Origin: Wolbachia endosymbiont of Tyrophagus putrescentiae
GTDB lineage: Bacteria; Pseudomonadota; Alphaproteobacteria; Rickettsiales; Anaplasmataceae
DNA: 64,000 nt
Assembly: GCA_030441635.1 (NCBI GenBank)
Contig: JAUEMM010000006.1
Location: 1 to 64,000 of the forward strand
Reading direction: 5' to 3'
The translations under genes and the position numbers were made by a program. Under the pieces are notes generated by a model, which was not told the DNA's origin, did not search any database, and saw only the letters and a list, made by a program, of their open reading frames with translations. Below, piece after piece: positions 1-8,638 of the stretch. The stretch's first letter is position 1; every line of letters starts with the position of its first letter.

Positions 1-526
1 CTGTCTCAATATGACCACTGCAAGCAGCCAAATGCAAAGGAGTCTGTTGCCATCTATCTACTGTGTTAACACTTGCACCTTTGTCTATTAGAGTATCTAC
101 TGTCTCAGTATGACCATTTCTAGCAGCACAATGCAAAGGAGTATATCCATCGCTATCTTCCATATTAACTTCTGCATCTTTGTCTATTAGAGCGTTTACT
201 GTTTCAGTATGACCATTTTCAGCAGCCAAATGCAAAGGAGTATATCCATCGCTACCCTTTTTATTAACTTCTACACCTTGTACTGCTAATAGAGCGTTTA
301 CTGTTTCAGTATGACCATATACAGCAGCCAAATGTAATAGTGTGCATTTCGATTTGGAACCGTTCGCGAAAGCGACCTCAAATAAGTGATTTACATCAAA
401 CCCAGCTTCCTGCCATTTTTTATGCTCACCTTCTTCATTTAATGCCTCTTGTATTTTTTCAATTATATTACCCTTATTTGGATCTGTGATTGTACTTAGT
501 ATAGTTTTCCACTGTTCGTCATTCAT
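1..526 (-). CDS. ankyrin repeat protein, 3' part outside the window
   Basis: This leftward gene starts at 526 (MNDEQWKTIL) and is open to the window edge, giving about 175 visible residues. It has an N-terminal segment of about 60 residues without repeats, then about four ankyrin units with TPLHLAA and GHTETV signatures. The N-terminus and promoter match the ankyrin gene at 59377, and bases 1-127 are identical in reverse complement to 59980-60106. The encoded segment before the first repeat is shortened by a small deletion (EEGEHKKW against EKDEGEYKKW). Ankyrin repeats bind proteins, and Wolbachia ankyrin proteins are candidate host-interacting factors; the target of this one is unknown. The paralogues end in a two-helix membrane segment, which probably lies beyond the edge here. 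Confidence 0.9.
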   Translation of the reverse strand, partial: MNDEQWKTILSTITDPNKGNIIEKIQEALNEEGEHKKWQEAGFDVNHLFEVAFANGSKSKCTLLHLAAVYGHTETVNALLAVQGVEVNKKGSDGYTPLHLAAENGHTETVNALIDKDAEVNMEDSDGYTPLHCAARNGHTETVDTLIDKGASVNTVDRWQQTPLHLAACSGHIET

Positions 527-557
527 AACTTTACCCCCTAAGGCTCAATACTTTTTA

Positions 558-586
558 AGTATCAGATGATATGCTAAAAAAGTCAA
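558..586 (-). promoter_or_regulatory. sigma70-type promoter of the ankyrin gene at 1-526
   Basis: On the minus strand, TTGACT (586-581) is separated by 17 bases from GATACT (563-558). The same -35/-10 pair with the same spacing stands before the ankyrin genes at 58022 and 59377. Conservation across three copies supports it, although recent duplication would also preserve it. Confidence 0.5.
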
Positions 587-743
587 TTTATTTTTTAGCG
601 TGCTAAGTCCTGTTAAAATTTCATTCACAGAATTCTGCAGTGCGCCTCTCACCATAAATAGTTTTCAACAGCAGTCTACAATTTCTTCCTTTTTGAACGT
701 AAATCTATATATTTAGTCTATAAAACTGAAAAGTAGAAAGTAT

Positions 744-2471
744 ATGAAGTCTAATATTAAACAACTGTTTTATTATATAAAACCTCATCTATCTTACTTT
801 ATTGTTGCTTTTATTGCAGTTTTGCTTTCATCTTTGACCATTCTTTTCTTTGGTAAAAGTCTGAGTGATGTTATTGATACTGGTGTTTTAAGTGTCAATA
901 ATCATCCTGCGGTTGAGTTATTCATTCTAATGTTTATAGTTTTTATGATTTCCCTCACTGCATTTCTAAAATTGTACTTTATTGGGGCTGGTAGCGAAAG
1001 GGTTATAGCTAAAATTAGATATGACCTATATAGTAACATTATTGACTTGCAACCTAGCTTCTTTGAAGATACGGCTGTGCAGGATGTTATGTCAGCATTG
1101 ATTGCTGATACCTCTGTACTGCAATCAATAATCAATAGTAGCTTAATAACAATCTTACGAAACTTCATAGTGTTAGTTGGTAGTGTTGTTATGTTATTAT
1201 ACACCAATATGCAACTTACTGCGTATGCAACAGTAACAATACCTATATTGTTGATTATTATGACTTCACTTGGAAATAAAGTGCGTACTTATGCTCGCAT
1301 TGCACGAGATATGCTCAGTAAACTTGCCGAGTTTAGTGAGGAAAATTTTAGGTCCATAGTGACTATAAAATCATTTGTACTTGAAGAAAATGAGAAAATG
1401 CGTTTCGAGGAACATTTAAGTTCGGTATCAAAATCGTACATAAGGCTAACGCTTTTGCGTGCTGTTTTAGTAACGATGATAATAACGTGTGTAATAGGCT
1501 CGCTGGTACTGTTGTTATTTTTCGGTATTAAGGAAGTATTAAGTGGCAAGGCAACTGTTGGAGAGTTGTCATCATTTGTGTTTTATTCAGCACTTGCTGC
1601 AGGAGCAATAAATAATTTCAGTGATAATATTAGCGATCTACAGCGAGGTTTAGGCATAATAGAGCGTCTATTTGAGTTTATAAATGTCAAAAGTACTATC
1701 AGTAATACAAGTTATCCTGTGAAAATTTGTAATGTACAAAAAGGTATTGTTTTTCACAACGTAACCTTTTTCTATAAATCACAAACTGATAAACCAGCTT
1801 TAAGTAATGTATCTTTCTCTATAAATCCAGGCCAATCAGTGTCGATTGTAGGGCCATCTGGTAGTGGTAAAAGTACAATCTTAAAGCTTTTGCTTCGGTT
1901 TCATGATCCGTGCAAAGGTAGCGTTACTATCGATGGGAGTGATATTAGATCAATTATGTTGAGTGATCTTAGGTCGTTATTTGGGCTGGTGCCGCAAGAT
2001 CACACTATATTTTCATGCTCGATCATGGAAAATATACTATATGGCAAGCCTAACGCTGGATATGAGGAGGTGAAACAGGCAGCAATCAGCGCTTATGCCA
2101 TTGAGTTTATTGATAAATTACCTGATAAGTTCGATACATTTGTAGGAAAAAGAGGATTAAAACTTTCTGAGGGGCAGAAACAGCGCATTATCATAGCGAG
2201 GGCTATATTGAAAGATCCACAGGTTTTAATATTAGATGAAGCAACTTCTGCATTAGATTATGAAAGTGAGGACTTTGTGCAAAAAGCACTCAGTAGATTA
2301 ATGCAAAATAGAACAACAATCATTATTACACACAGATTATCAACCGCACTAAAAACCGATAAGATTATAGTAATCAATAGTGGTAAGGTAGAGGAGACAG
2401 GAACACATGATGAATTGATGAAGCAAGATGGGTTATATGTTAAGTTAGTTAAAATACAGTCAGGAAATTAG
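744..2471 (+). CDS. ABC transporter, fused permease and ATPase (MsbA/multidrug type)
   Basis: This is a half-transporter exporter of 575 residues. About six membrane helices fill residues 15-300 and an ATPase domain fills 330-575. Walker A is GPSGSGKST near residues 370-378, the signature is LSEGQ near 474 (LSGGQ is usual), Walker B is LILDEATSALD near 494-504, and the switch histidine lies in ITHR near 531. The family exports lipids, peptides or drugs as a homodimer in the inner membrane. The closest named relative is the lipid A flippase MsbA, but Wolbachia makes no LPS, so the substrate is unknown; a phospholipid or other lipid is plausible. It stands alone, followed directly by the RNase P RNA gene. 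Confidence 0.9.
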   Translation: MKSNIKQLFYYIKPHLSYFIVAFIAVLLSSLTILFFGKSLSDVIDTGVLSVNNHPAVELFILMFIVFMISLTAFLKLYFIGAGSERVIAKIRYDLYSNIIDLQPSFFEDTAVQDVMSALIADTSVLQSIINSSLITILRNFIVLVGSVVMLLYTNMQLTAYATVTIPILLIIMTSLGNKVRTYARIARDMLSKLAEFSEENFRSIVTIKSFVLEENEKMRFEEHLSSVSKSYIRLTLLRAVLVTMIITCVIGSLVLLLFFGIKEVLSGKATVGELSSFVFYSALAAGAINNFSDNISDLQRGLGIIERLFEFINVKSTISNTSYPVKICNVQKGIVFHNVTFFYKSQTDKPALSNVSFSINPGQSVSIVGPSGSGKSTILKLLLRFHDPCKGSVTIDGSDIRSIMLSDLRSLFGLVPQDHTIFSCSIMENILYGKPNAGYEEVKQAAISAYAIEFIDKLPDKFDTFVGKRGLKLSEGQKQRIIIARAILKDPQVLILDEATSALDYESEDFVQKALSRLMQNRTTIIITHRLSTALKTDKIIVINSGKVEETGTHDELMKQDGLYVKLVKIQSGN

Positions 2472-2473
2472 CT

Positions 2474-2502
2474 TTTACTTTATAGTGTTTTTGTGTTAAA
2501 AT
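2474..2502 (+). promoter_or_regulatory. promoter of the RNase P RNA gene
   Basis: TTTACT (2474-2479), a 17-base spacer and TAAAAT (2497-2502) form a sigma70-like promoter. The expected start, about seven bases after the -10, falls on 2509, which is where the terminal helix of the RNA begins. That agreement is the main support. Confidence 0.6.
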
Positions 2503-2508
2503 ATAAAA

Positions 2509-2852
2509 CTAGGTGAAATAAGTAGCTGCTGTTATACGTAAGTATAGCAGAGGAAAGTCCGAGCTCCAAGGAAAAATAGTGACGGGTAATACCCGCCGGA
2601 GGAGACTCTAGTTACAGGGCTACAGAAAATAACCGCCTAATATTTTTAGGTAAGGGTGAAAAGGAGTGGTAAGAGCACACCATATCAATGGCAACATTGA
2701 TAGTCCGAGTAACCAGCACTAGGAGCAAGATTAAATAAGAGTAGACTTTATGTTTTCCTCATATCTACTCGGGTAAATCGCATAAAGTAAATGGTAACAT
2801 TTACTTCAGAGAAATAGCTACATAAACAGAACTCGGCTTATATTTCACCTAG
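2509..2852 (+). ncRNA. rnpB: RNase P RNA (bacterial type A)
   Basis: This is the catalytic RNA that removes the 5' leader from tRNA precursors. Its signatures are GAGGAAAGTCCGAGCTCC near 2550, a GTAAGAGCACACC block near 2668, and the closing ACAGAACTCGGCTTAT near 2826-2841. The ends pair as the P1 helix: CTAGGTGAAAT (2509-2519) is complementary to ATTTCACCTAG (2842-2852), which sets the boundaries. A promoter stands at the right distance upstream. The length of about 344 bases is normal for the family. The next gene, ctrA, converges from the right. Confidence 0.95.
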
Positions 2853-2902
2853 AAATTTAAATTATAGAGTTCTGTGTAATATAAGCCACATACGTATGCA
2901 TC

Positions 2903-3673
2903 TTATGCGTTGTCTCGTACTTGTTCTGTCTCGCAGCTATTATCCTCTTCATCCAGACTAATATCAGAATATTCATCTTCATCAACATTTTCTTTTAGAA
3001 CATATCCTCTGCCCCATACTGTTTCTATATGACTTTTACCGTCATTAGCGTCTTCAAGCTTTCTACGTAATTTACACATAAAAACATCAACTATCTTGTT
3101 ATCTGAAGGCTCATCTATACCATTGTAGAGATAATTTAAAAATGTTTCTTTTGTCAGTACTGTACCCTTACGCAATGCAAGTAATTCTATCATTGAATAC
3201 TCTTTATTAGTAAGGTGAACTACTTTACCTTTTACTTCAACAACCCTATGATCAAAATTGATATGAATATTACCTATCTTTATCACTGACTCTGGATGAC
3301 CCTTAGTACGACGCACTATAGCTTTGATTCGAGCCAAAAGTTCACTTTTATGAAATGGCTTAGTTAAATAATCATCAGCACCATATCCTAAACCCTTTGC
3401 TTTATGATTGACGGCAGACATACATGAAAGTATTAAAACAGGTACCTTAATTTTTGCACTTCTTAGTCTCAATAGTATATCGTATCCATCAATATCACCA
3501 GGTAGGTGTAGATCTAGAATAACTAAGTCATAATAATCTCCATTAGAAGAGACTATGCTGTTGTTGTAATCTTGTGCAGATGTTACCACGTCACAAAAAT
3601 GTCCATCAGAATTTAAGGCATTCACAACGGTTTTTGCATTTATTGGATCATCTTCTATTAATAATATACGCAT
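2903..3673 (-). CDS. ctrA: cell cycle response regulator CtrA
   Basis: This 256-residue OmpR-family regulator has a receiver domain (about 1-120) with acidic pocket D8/D9, phospho-acceptor D54 (VILDLHLPG) and K105 (LTKPF). A winged-helix DNA-binding domain (about 125-230) contains the LTNKEYSMIELLALR segment and ends in WGRGYVL. These match alphaproteobacterial CtrA, which is phosphorylated through CckA-ChpT in other species and controls cell-cycle genes through TTAA-N7-TTAA boxes. An acidic tail follows residue 232. The gene is monocistronic, with 282 bases of AT-rich DNA separating it from divergent glpX. That gap contains several TTAA half-sites, but the one exact N7 box (3921-3935) lies close to glpX. 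Confidence 0.95.
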   Translation of the reverse strand: MRILLIEDDPINAKTVVNALNSDGHFCDVVTSAQDYNNSIVSSNGDYYDLVILDLHLPGDIDGYDILLRLRSAKIKVPVLILSCMSAVNHKAKGLGYGADDYLTKPFHKSELLARIKAIVRRTKGHPESVIKIGNIHINFDHRVVEVKGKVVHLTNKEYSMIELLALRKGTVLTKETFLNYLYNGIDEPSDNKIVDVFMCKLRRKLEDANDGKSHIETVWGRGYVLKENVDEDEYSDISLDEEDNSCETEQVRDNA

Positions 3674-3903
3674 ATTTAGTACTCCGATAAATAACTTATA
3701 ATTTTAGTAATATGTATAACCAACGAAAATTAATAAATCAAAGCTTTATTAACAAATTACACACGGTAATTATTAATTAATAGTAAATATGCTACTCACA
3801 AACTATAATAAATGCAGTTTTTCGTGAAATATTTTATTATATAAAGTATATCATAAATAACTTGTAGGTTATATCCATTGTTATGTTACATACTCTATAG
3901 TTG

Positions 3904-3935
3904 TTTATTAAGCTGAATTTTTAAGGTATAATTAA
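3904..3935 (+). promoter_or_regulatory. putative glpX promoter with an overlapping TTAA-N7-TTAA box
   Basis: A perfect TATAAT lies at 3927-3932, 23 bases before the glpX ATG; the -35 region (near 3904, TTTATT) is poor. A TTAA-N7-TTAA sequence (3921-3935) covers the -10. If CtrA binds there it would be expected to block the promoter. The motif alone is common in AT-rich spacers. Confidence 0.35.
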
Positions 3936-3955
3936 TTTTTTATTATAACTCTAAA

Positions 3956-4882
3956 ATGATAGAAGATTTAGCCTACAAATTAGTTAAAGTCACTGAATCA
4001 GCAGCACTTGCTGCATATAAGCTTATAGGATTTGGTGATGAAAAAAGAGCTGACCAGGTTGCAGTTGATGCCATGAGAACTGCTCTAAATTGTGTGGAAA
4101 TAGACGGTACAATTGTTATTGGAGAAGGAGAGAGAGATTCAGCTCCGATGTTGTATATTGGAGAAAAAGTTGGTACTGGAAATGGTTATGGAATTGATAT
4201 CGCTGTTGATCCACTAGAAGGTACTACAATTTGTGCTCACTACAAGCCAGGGGCGATGTCAACTCTTGCTGCAACAAAAAAAGGTAATTTTCTATATGCG
4301 CCTGATGTTTACATGGAAAAAATAGCTGTAGGAAAAAATCTACCAAAGGGTGTGGTTTCTCTTAAAAATAGTATTCAACAAAATTTGGAAAATTTAGCTC
4401 AGGCAAAAAGGTGCGAAGTAAGAGATCTTACGGTAACTGTGCTAAAACGTGAGAGACATGATAGTTTAATATCACAAATCAGGAAGTCTGGTGCGAGGAT
4501 TAAGCTAATAGATGATGGTGATATTGCCGCTGTGGTGTCATTAATTAATGGTAATTCGGATATGTATATTGGTATCGGAGGGGCACCAGAGGGTGTGCTT
4601 GCGGCTTCTGCTCTCAACTCAATAGGCGGTCAGATGGAAGGAAAATTAATATTTGACACCGAAGAGTTAAAAAAGAGAGCTAAAGATTTGAATATTCATG
4701 ATATAGAAAAGATCTACACCGTGAGAGATATGGTAAAAGATGAATCAGTATTTATTACAACTGGTATTACGGGTGGGGAACTTGTTGATGGTATAACATT
4801 CGACCGAGATAGCTGTGCTGTCAGTTCTTTGGTAATATTGCCTAATAAGGTAATGAAAATACGGACTGTCACTTATTTTTGA
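3956..4882 (+). CDS. glpX: class II fructose-1,6-bisphosphatase
   Basis: This 308-residue enzyme dephosphorylates fructose-1,6-bisphosphate in gluconeogenesis. Visible family motifs are GEGERDSAPM near residue 56, the metal-binding DPLEGTT near residue 85, and IGIGGAPEGV near residue 203. Wolbachia lacks a complete glycolytic route from glucose, and the pathway is thought to run in the gluconeogenic direction from host-derived amino acids and pyruvate, which fits this enzyme. The gene overlaps or abuts birA and probably heads the run glpX-birA-ccmD-ccmE-era. The ATG at 3956 has a weak ribosome binding site. Confidence 0.93.
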   Translation: MIEDLAYKLVKVTESAALAAYKLIGFGDEKRADQVAVDAMRTALNCVEIDGTIVIGEGERDSAPMLYIGEKVGTGNGYGIDIAVDPLEGTTICAHYKPGAMSTLAATKKGNFLYAPDVYMEKIAVGKNLPKGVVSLKNSIQQNLENLAQAKRCEVRDLTVTVLKRERHDSLISQIRKSGARIKLIDDGDIAAVVSLINGNSDMYIGIGGAPEGVLAASALNSIGGQMEGKLIFDTEELKKRAKDLNIHDIEKIYTVRDMVKDESVFITTGITGGELVDGITFDRDSCAVSSLVILPNKVMKIRTVTYF

Positions 4883-4890
4883 TTAATAGT

Positions 4891-5598
4891 ATGTCCCTGG
4901 AAACGTTTGAAGGTTTTAATATTTATCACTATAAAGAGGTGGTGAGTACTAATACGGAAGCACTAGACTTAATTAGTAAGGGGATATCAGATGAAATTGT
5001 TGTCATTGCTGATAAACAAACAGGTGGTAAAGGACGTGCTGGAAAAACTTGGCTTTCTCCTGAAGGTAATCTCTACGCAAGCTTGATAATAAATCAAGTA
5101 CAACGGTTAACAGAATTTACTTTTATTTCTGCTCTAGCGGTTGGAAATACGTTGTTATCACTTATTAGCAACATCAACCTCCAATACAAATGGCCTAATG
5201 ATGTTTTGATTGATAGTCAGAAAATAAGTGGAATATTGCTTGAAAGACAATTTAACTCGAGTTTCTTAGTAATAGGAATAGGCATTAATATAGTCTACGC
5301 ACCACTGCCAAATTCGACTTGTATAAGTAACTACGGTATTTCTATATCCAATATGGACTTATTGAAAAGACTGATAATAAATTTTAACAGATTAAGACAA
5401 ATGTGGCTGTCTGGCGGATTCTGCGTTATAAAAGAACTTTGGCTGCAAAGAGCATTTAAATTGAATGAACAAGTTAGCATCAAATTCTCTGATAAATTGT
5501 ATAAAGGTGTATTTACTGATATTAATGAATGTGGTAAACTAGTGCTACAAAAGAAAAATAAAAGTTTAGTTTGTTTTAACGCTGGTAGCATATTATGA
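4891..5598 (+). CDS. birA: biotin--[acetyl-CoA-carboxylase] ligase
   Basis: BirA attaches biotin to carboxylase carrier proteins. The 235-residue protein has only the catalytic and C-terminal domains and no N-terminal DNA-binding helix-turn-helix, so it is not expected to repress biotin genes. Landmarks are STNTEAL, the biotinyl-AMP loop GKGRAGKTW near residue 47, and YKWPNDV followed by KISGILLE. ATG 4891 gives the family-like N-terminus. An in-frame TTG at 4879 overlaps the glpX stop and would add four residues; neither has a strong Shine-Dalgarno. The 3' end overlaps ccmD by four bases. Confidence 0.9.
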   Translation: MSLETFEGFNIYHYKEVVSTNTEALDLISKGISDEIVVIADKQTGGKGRAGKTWLSPEGNLYASLIINQVQRLTEFTFISALAVGNTLLSLISNINLQYKWPNDVLIDSQKISGILLERQFNSSFLVIGIGINIVYAPLPNSTCISNYGISISNMDLLKRLIINFNRLRQMWLSGGFCVIKELWLQRAFKLNEQVSIKFSDKLYKGVFTDINECGKLVLQKKNKSLVCFNAGSIL

Positions 5599-5732
5599 AT
5601 ATATACGTAGTTTTTGCTTATTCTGTAAGTTTTGCATTAATTCTTGGAGAATTGGTACGTACTTTTTTTTGTTATACAAAAAGTAAGAAAGTATTAGATG
5701 AGATTGCAAAAAATAATGAAAAGAAAATATAA
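5595..5732 (+). CDS. ccmD: heme exporter protein CcmD (45 residues)
   Basis: A short reading frame starts at ATG 5595, overlapping the birA stop (ATGA), and ends at 5732 inside the start of ccmE. The product is MNIYVVFAYSVSFALILGE followed by a basic, mostly helical tail. It has one membrane helix near residues 4-20 and a charged C-terminus, the usual layout and size for CcmD. CcmD releases holo-CcmE from the CcmABC transporter in cytochrome c maturation. The position directly before ccmE supports the call; sequence similarity alone is weak because the family is tiny and divergent. Confidence 0.8.
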   Translation: MNIYVVFAYSVSFALILGELVRTFFCYTKSKKVLDEIAKNNEKKI

Positions 5733-6132
5733 GAGATTACTCATAGCTTCAGGTGTCTTTTGTCTGTTAAGTGGTATAGTTTTTTTCATTTTGGGAACGC
5801 TGAAAGAAAATATCTCATTTTTTTACACCGTGAGTGAAGCAATGGTTTTACAGCATAAAGAAAAACCAATACGTATCGGTGGTATGGTAGTGGAAGGAAG
5901 TGTTATCCACGGTGAAAATGAAGTTACTTTTCAGATAACGGATTTTGATAAAGTGATAAATGTGACATATAAAGGTATACTTCCACCAATGTTTTCGGAA
6001 AAAAATGGTATTATTGTGCAAGGTAAAATGGTATACAATGATGTTTTTTTAGCAGATACAGTGCTTGCAAAACATGACGAAAACTATGCCTCGAGTAAAT
6101 ACAAACGTGACGCGATATATAAGGTTGATTAA
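5716..6132 (+). CDS. ccmE: cytochrome c maturation heme chaperone CcmE
   Basis: CcmE carries heme covalently in the periplasm between CcmC and the CcmF ligase. The 138-residue form from ATG 5716 begins MKRKYKRL, as in other CcmE proteins, followed by an N-terminal anchor helix (about 10-30) and an OB-fold domain. The heme-attaching histidine is H120 in LAKHDENY, with Y124 as the axial tyrosine. Prolines that usually follow this tyrosine are missing (ASSKYK). An upstream in-frame ATG at 5698 would add six residues. The gene overlaps ccmD by 17 bases, showing translational coupling. Confidence 0.9.
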   Translation: MKRKYKRLLIASGVFCLLSGIVFFILGTLKENISFFYTVSEAMVLQHKEKPIRIGGMVVEGSVIHGENEVTFQITDFDKVINVTYKGILPPMFSEKNGIIVQGKMVYNDVFLADTVLAKHDENYASSKYKRDAIYKVD

Positions 6133-6184
6133 GATATGAAACTTTTTATAAATTTGTTTATGGTCTCTTGCTACTATATTCCTA

Positions 6185-7078
6185 ATGTCTATTAATTTGT
6201 CAGGTGTGAAGAAACAAAAGTGCTTATTTGTTACTATTGCTGGATTGCCTAATGCGGGTAAGTCTACGTTACTTAATAGTATAATAGGCAAAAAAATTGC
6301 AATTGTGACTCCAAAGGCACAAACGACTAGGACACAAATAAGAGGAATTGCTACTTATGGTGATGCGCAGATAGTCTTTACCGATTCTCCTGGGATTTTT
6401 ACTGCAAAAACTAAACTTGAGAAGGCTTTAGTTAAGTCTGCATGGTCAGCGATCAAGAGCGATGACGTAATTTTGCTGCTCGTTGACGTATCAAATTATT
6501 TGCAAAGTAAAGAGAAAATCAAAGCGATACTTACTAAATTAAGGCGTAGATGCATATTGATTATCAATAAGATTGATCTAATAAAAAGACCGGAACTAAA
6601 AATTGCATATGAGTGCCTCAGTTCACTATATAAATTTGAAAAGATTTTCATAATCTCAGCATTAAAAAATGATGGTCTCTTTGATTTAATGAATTATCTA
6701 TCCGAAATTGCGCCTGTAGGTCCTTGGCTTTATCCAGAAAATCAAGAGGTGGGTTCATCTAATGATTTCTTGTCGGCAGAAATTACGCGTGAGAAATTAT
6801 TCTTAAACTTGCGTGAAGAGCTGCCATATTCTACGGCGGTTATAACTGAGCAATTTGAAGAAAAAGAAGACAAAAGTTTGGTTATTAAACAAGTCATATT
6901 TGTTTTGAGAGAAAACCATAAAAAAATAATTCTAGGAAAAAATGGCAGCAGCATTAAGAAGATTAATATAGAGGCGCGTAGCGAGTTAGAACAAATGTTT
7001 GGACAAAAGGTGCATCTTTTTTTATTTGTAAAAGTGCGTCCTTGGAGTGATCGTCCTGAAAATTATATTAATGAATAG
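6185..7078 (+). CDS. era: GTPase Era
   Basis: Era is an essential GTPase that binds 16S rRNA near its 3' end in small-subunit assembly. The 297-residue protein has G1 GLPNAGKST (residues 20-28), a switch region with TTRTQIRG, G3 DSPG near residue 67, G4 NKID near 130, and a C-terminal KH domain ending in VKVRPWSDR. The length is normal. The gene follows ccmE after 52 bases that hold only an unconvincing 19-codon frame. Confidence 0.95.
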   Translation: MSINLSGVKKQKCLFVTIAGLPNAGKSTLLNSIIGKKIAIVTPKAQTTRTQIRGIATYGDAQIVFTDSPGIFTAKTKLEKALVKSAWSAIKSDDVILLLVDVSNYLQSKEKIKAILTKLRRRCILIINKIDLIKRPELKIAYECLSSLYKFEKIFIISALKNDGLFDLMNYLSEIAPVGPWLYPENQEVGSSNDFLSAEITREKLFLNLREELPYSTAVITEQFEEKEDKSLVIKQVIFVLRENHKKIILGKNGSSIKKINIEARSELEQMFGQKVHLFLFVKVRPWSDRPENYINE

Positions 7079-7282
7079 CTATAGCCTATATAGCAAACGT
7101 TCTCTCTATTGACCTTACCAGGAAAAAGTGGAGAGGAAGTTGAGACCGTTTTTACAAAAAAATGATGTATCAAGTAGAAAAGTCAAGAAAATAGAGTAAA
7201 CTCTGGATTTTAACCCATGGTTACTAGTACTACTATCATATCTGCTGCAAAAGAGGGCAAAACTAATATATTATGTAAGAAG

Positions 7283-7355
7283 TGGCTGAGGAGGGACTTG
7301 AACCCGCGACCAAGAGATTATGATCCTCCTGCTCTACCAACTGAGCTACTCAGCC
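7283..7355 (-). tRNA. tRNA-Met (CAT), elongator type
   Basis: The minus strand folds as a 73-base tRNA with acceptor GGCTGAG/CTCAGCC, a standard D arm with AGTTGGTA, anticodon loop ATCATAA (anticodon CAT), and T loop TTCAAGT. The T stem has one mismatch. It starts GGC rather than the mismatched end of initiator tRNAs, so elongator Met is likeliest; Ile2 with a modified CAT anticodon is a lesser possibility. CCA is not encoded. The 5' end overlaps the last ten bases of purB on the same strand. Confidence 0.93.
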
Positions 7356-8638
7356 TGATTGAAGACTTTGCTGTATATGTAATCTACATGTTTTGTATAA
7401 TATACTAGATCAAAGAGAGATTCAAGTTTTTCCATTCCAATAGTTGTGAGTAAGGATTGACTTTGTTTTAGTTGAGTAAGGAAATCACTATTATTTTGTT
7501 TAACTTTCATTGCACAGCTCTGTACAATTTTATACGCTTCTTCTCTTGATAATCCAGAGTTTACGAGCTCAAGGAGTACACGTTGCGAGAAAATCAAACC
7601 GTGAGAAGAATCAAGATTCTCCTTTATGTTTTCCTCATTAACAACTAATTGATCTATTAAATTTGTTAGCCTGACTAATGCAAAATCCATCACTATACAT
7701 GCATCAGGTGCGATGCACCTCTCTACAGATGAATGTGATATATCTCGCTCATGCCACAATGCAACATTTTCTAATGCAGGAAACACATAGCTACGTACCA
7801 AACGTGATAGTCCTGTTAAATTTTCGCTTAGAATTGGATTGCATTTATGTGGCATTGCAGAACTTCCTTTTTGTCCAGTAGAGAAGCATTCAGAAATTTC
7901 ATTAACTTCATTTCTCTGTAAATGACGAATTTCAACGGCAATATTTTCTACAGAGCTTGCAATTATTCCAAGAATTGAAAAGAACATGGCGTGCCTGTCA
8001 CGAGGAATGACTTGAGATGATATAGTTTCTGGTATTAGGCCCATCTCTTTTGCAACATGTTCTTCAACGGATGGGTCAATATTTGCAAAATTGCCTACTG
8101 CACCTGATATTTTGCAAGTTGAAATTTCCTTTTGCGCAGCCTTTAATCTGTTATGATTACGCTCAAACTCAGCATAAAACCTAGCAAACTTTAGTCCAAG
8201 AGTTGTTGGTTCGGCGTGCATACCGTGACTACGCCCAACACACACTACATACTTATATTTTTCAGCTTTCTTTTTTAATGCCGTGAGTAAATTTTCTAAA
8301 TTCTGCAATAAAATATTGCACGATTCTTTTAATTGTATTGAAAGGCATGTATCTAGAACATCGGAACTTGTCATTCCATAATGAAGATAGCGAATATTGA
8401 CTCCAACCTGCTCAGCTATATAGGTAAGAAATGCAATAACATCATGTTTAACGATAGATTCAATTTCATTGATACGTTCAATGTTGAAATCAATGACTTC
8501 TGAAAGCTTCTTCACTACATCCCCAGGGATATTTACCTGAGCTTCACACGCTAACTTTTCTATCTTAAGCCATATCTTAAACTTATTGTCCTCTTCCCAA
8601 ATGGAAGACATTTCTTTTCGACTATAACGAGGAATCAT
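7346..8638 (-). CDS. purB: adenylosuccinate lyase
   Basis: PurB makes AMP from adenylosuccinate and also cleaves SAICAR in purine synthesis. The 430-residue protein contains the fumarase-family signature GSSAMPHKCNP near residue 262, an early YHYGMTSSD-type segment (LHYGMTSSDV) and SHGMHAEPT. The start ATG overlaps the rplI stop. Its stop codon TAG (7348-7346) lies inside the 5' part of the tRNA-Met gene, so the last three residues are encoded by tRNA sequence. RNase P cleavage of a shared transcript at 7355 would remove the stop codon from purB mRNA. Confidence 0.95.
   Translation of the reverse strand: MIPRYSRKEMSSIWEEDNKFKIWLKIEKLACEAQVNIPGDVVKKLSEVIDFNIERINEIESIVKHDVIAFLTYIAEQVGVNIRYLHYGMTSSDVLDTCLSIQLKESCNILLQNLENLLTALKKKAEKYKYVVCVGRSHGMHAEPTTLGLKFARFYAEFERNHNRLKAAQKEISTCKISGAVGNFANIDPSVEEHVAKEMGLIPETISSQVIPRDRHAMFFSILGIIASSVENIAVEIRHLQRNEVNEISECFSTGQKGSSAMPHKCNPILSENLTGLSRLVRSYVFPALENVALWHERDISHSSVERCIAPDACIVMDFALVRLTNLIDQLVVNEENIKENLDSSHGLIFSQRVLLELVNSGLSREEAYKIVQSCAMKVKQNNSDFLTQLKQSQSLLTTIGMEKLESLFDLVYYTKHVDYIYSKVFNQAE

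Larger units (their letters stand above)
1..590. repeat. inverted copy of the ankyrin-gene 5' region at 59310-60106
   Basis: The promoter, ribosome binding site and 5' coding part of the ankyrin gene recur in opposite orientation near the other end of the window. The match is interrupted by differences in repeat number, but 1-127 and 59980-60106 are identical over 127 bases. The long, nearly identical and oppositely oriented copies about 59 kb apart could support inversion or gene conversion. Confidence 0.8.

Noticed and set aside
3674..3955. CtrA autoregulatory box before ctrA itself
   Set aside because: Several TTAA sequences occur, but none near the ctrA start has the N7 spacing; the one exact box is beside glpX.
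4399..4617. Minus-strand frame inside glpX
   Set aside because: Shadow of a complete, well-conserved enzyme gene.
6136..6195. 19-codon frame between ccmE and era
   Set aside because: Too short, no family match, and it overlaps the era start.
7217..7408. 63-residue plus-strand frame
   Set aside because: It runs through the complement of tRNA-Met and the end of purB; it is a shadow.
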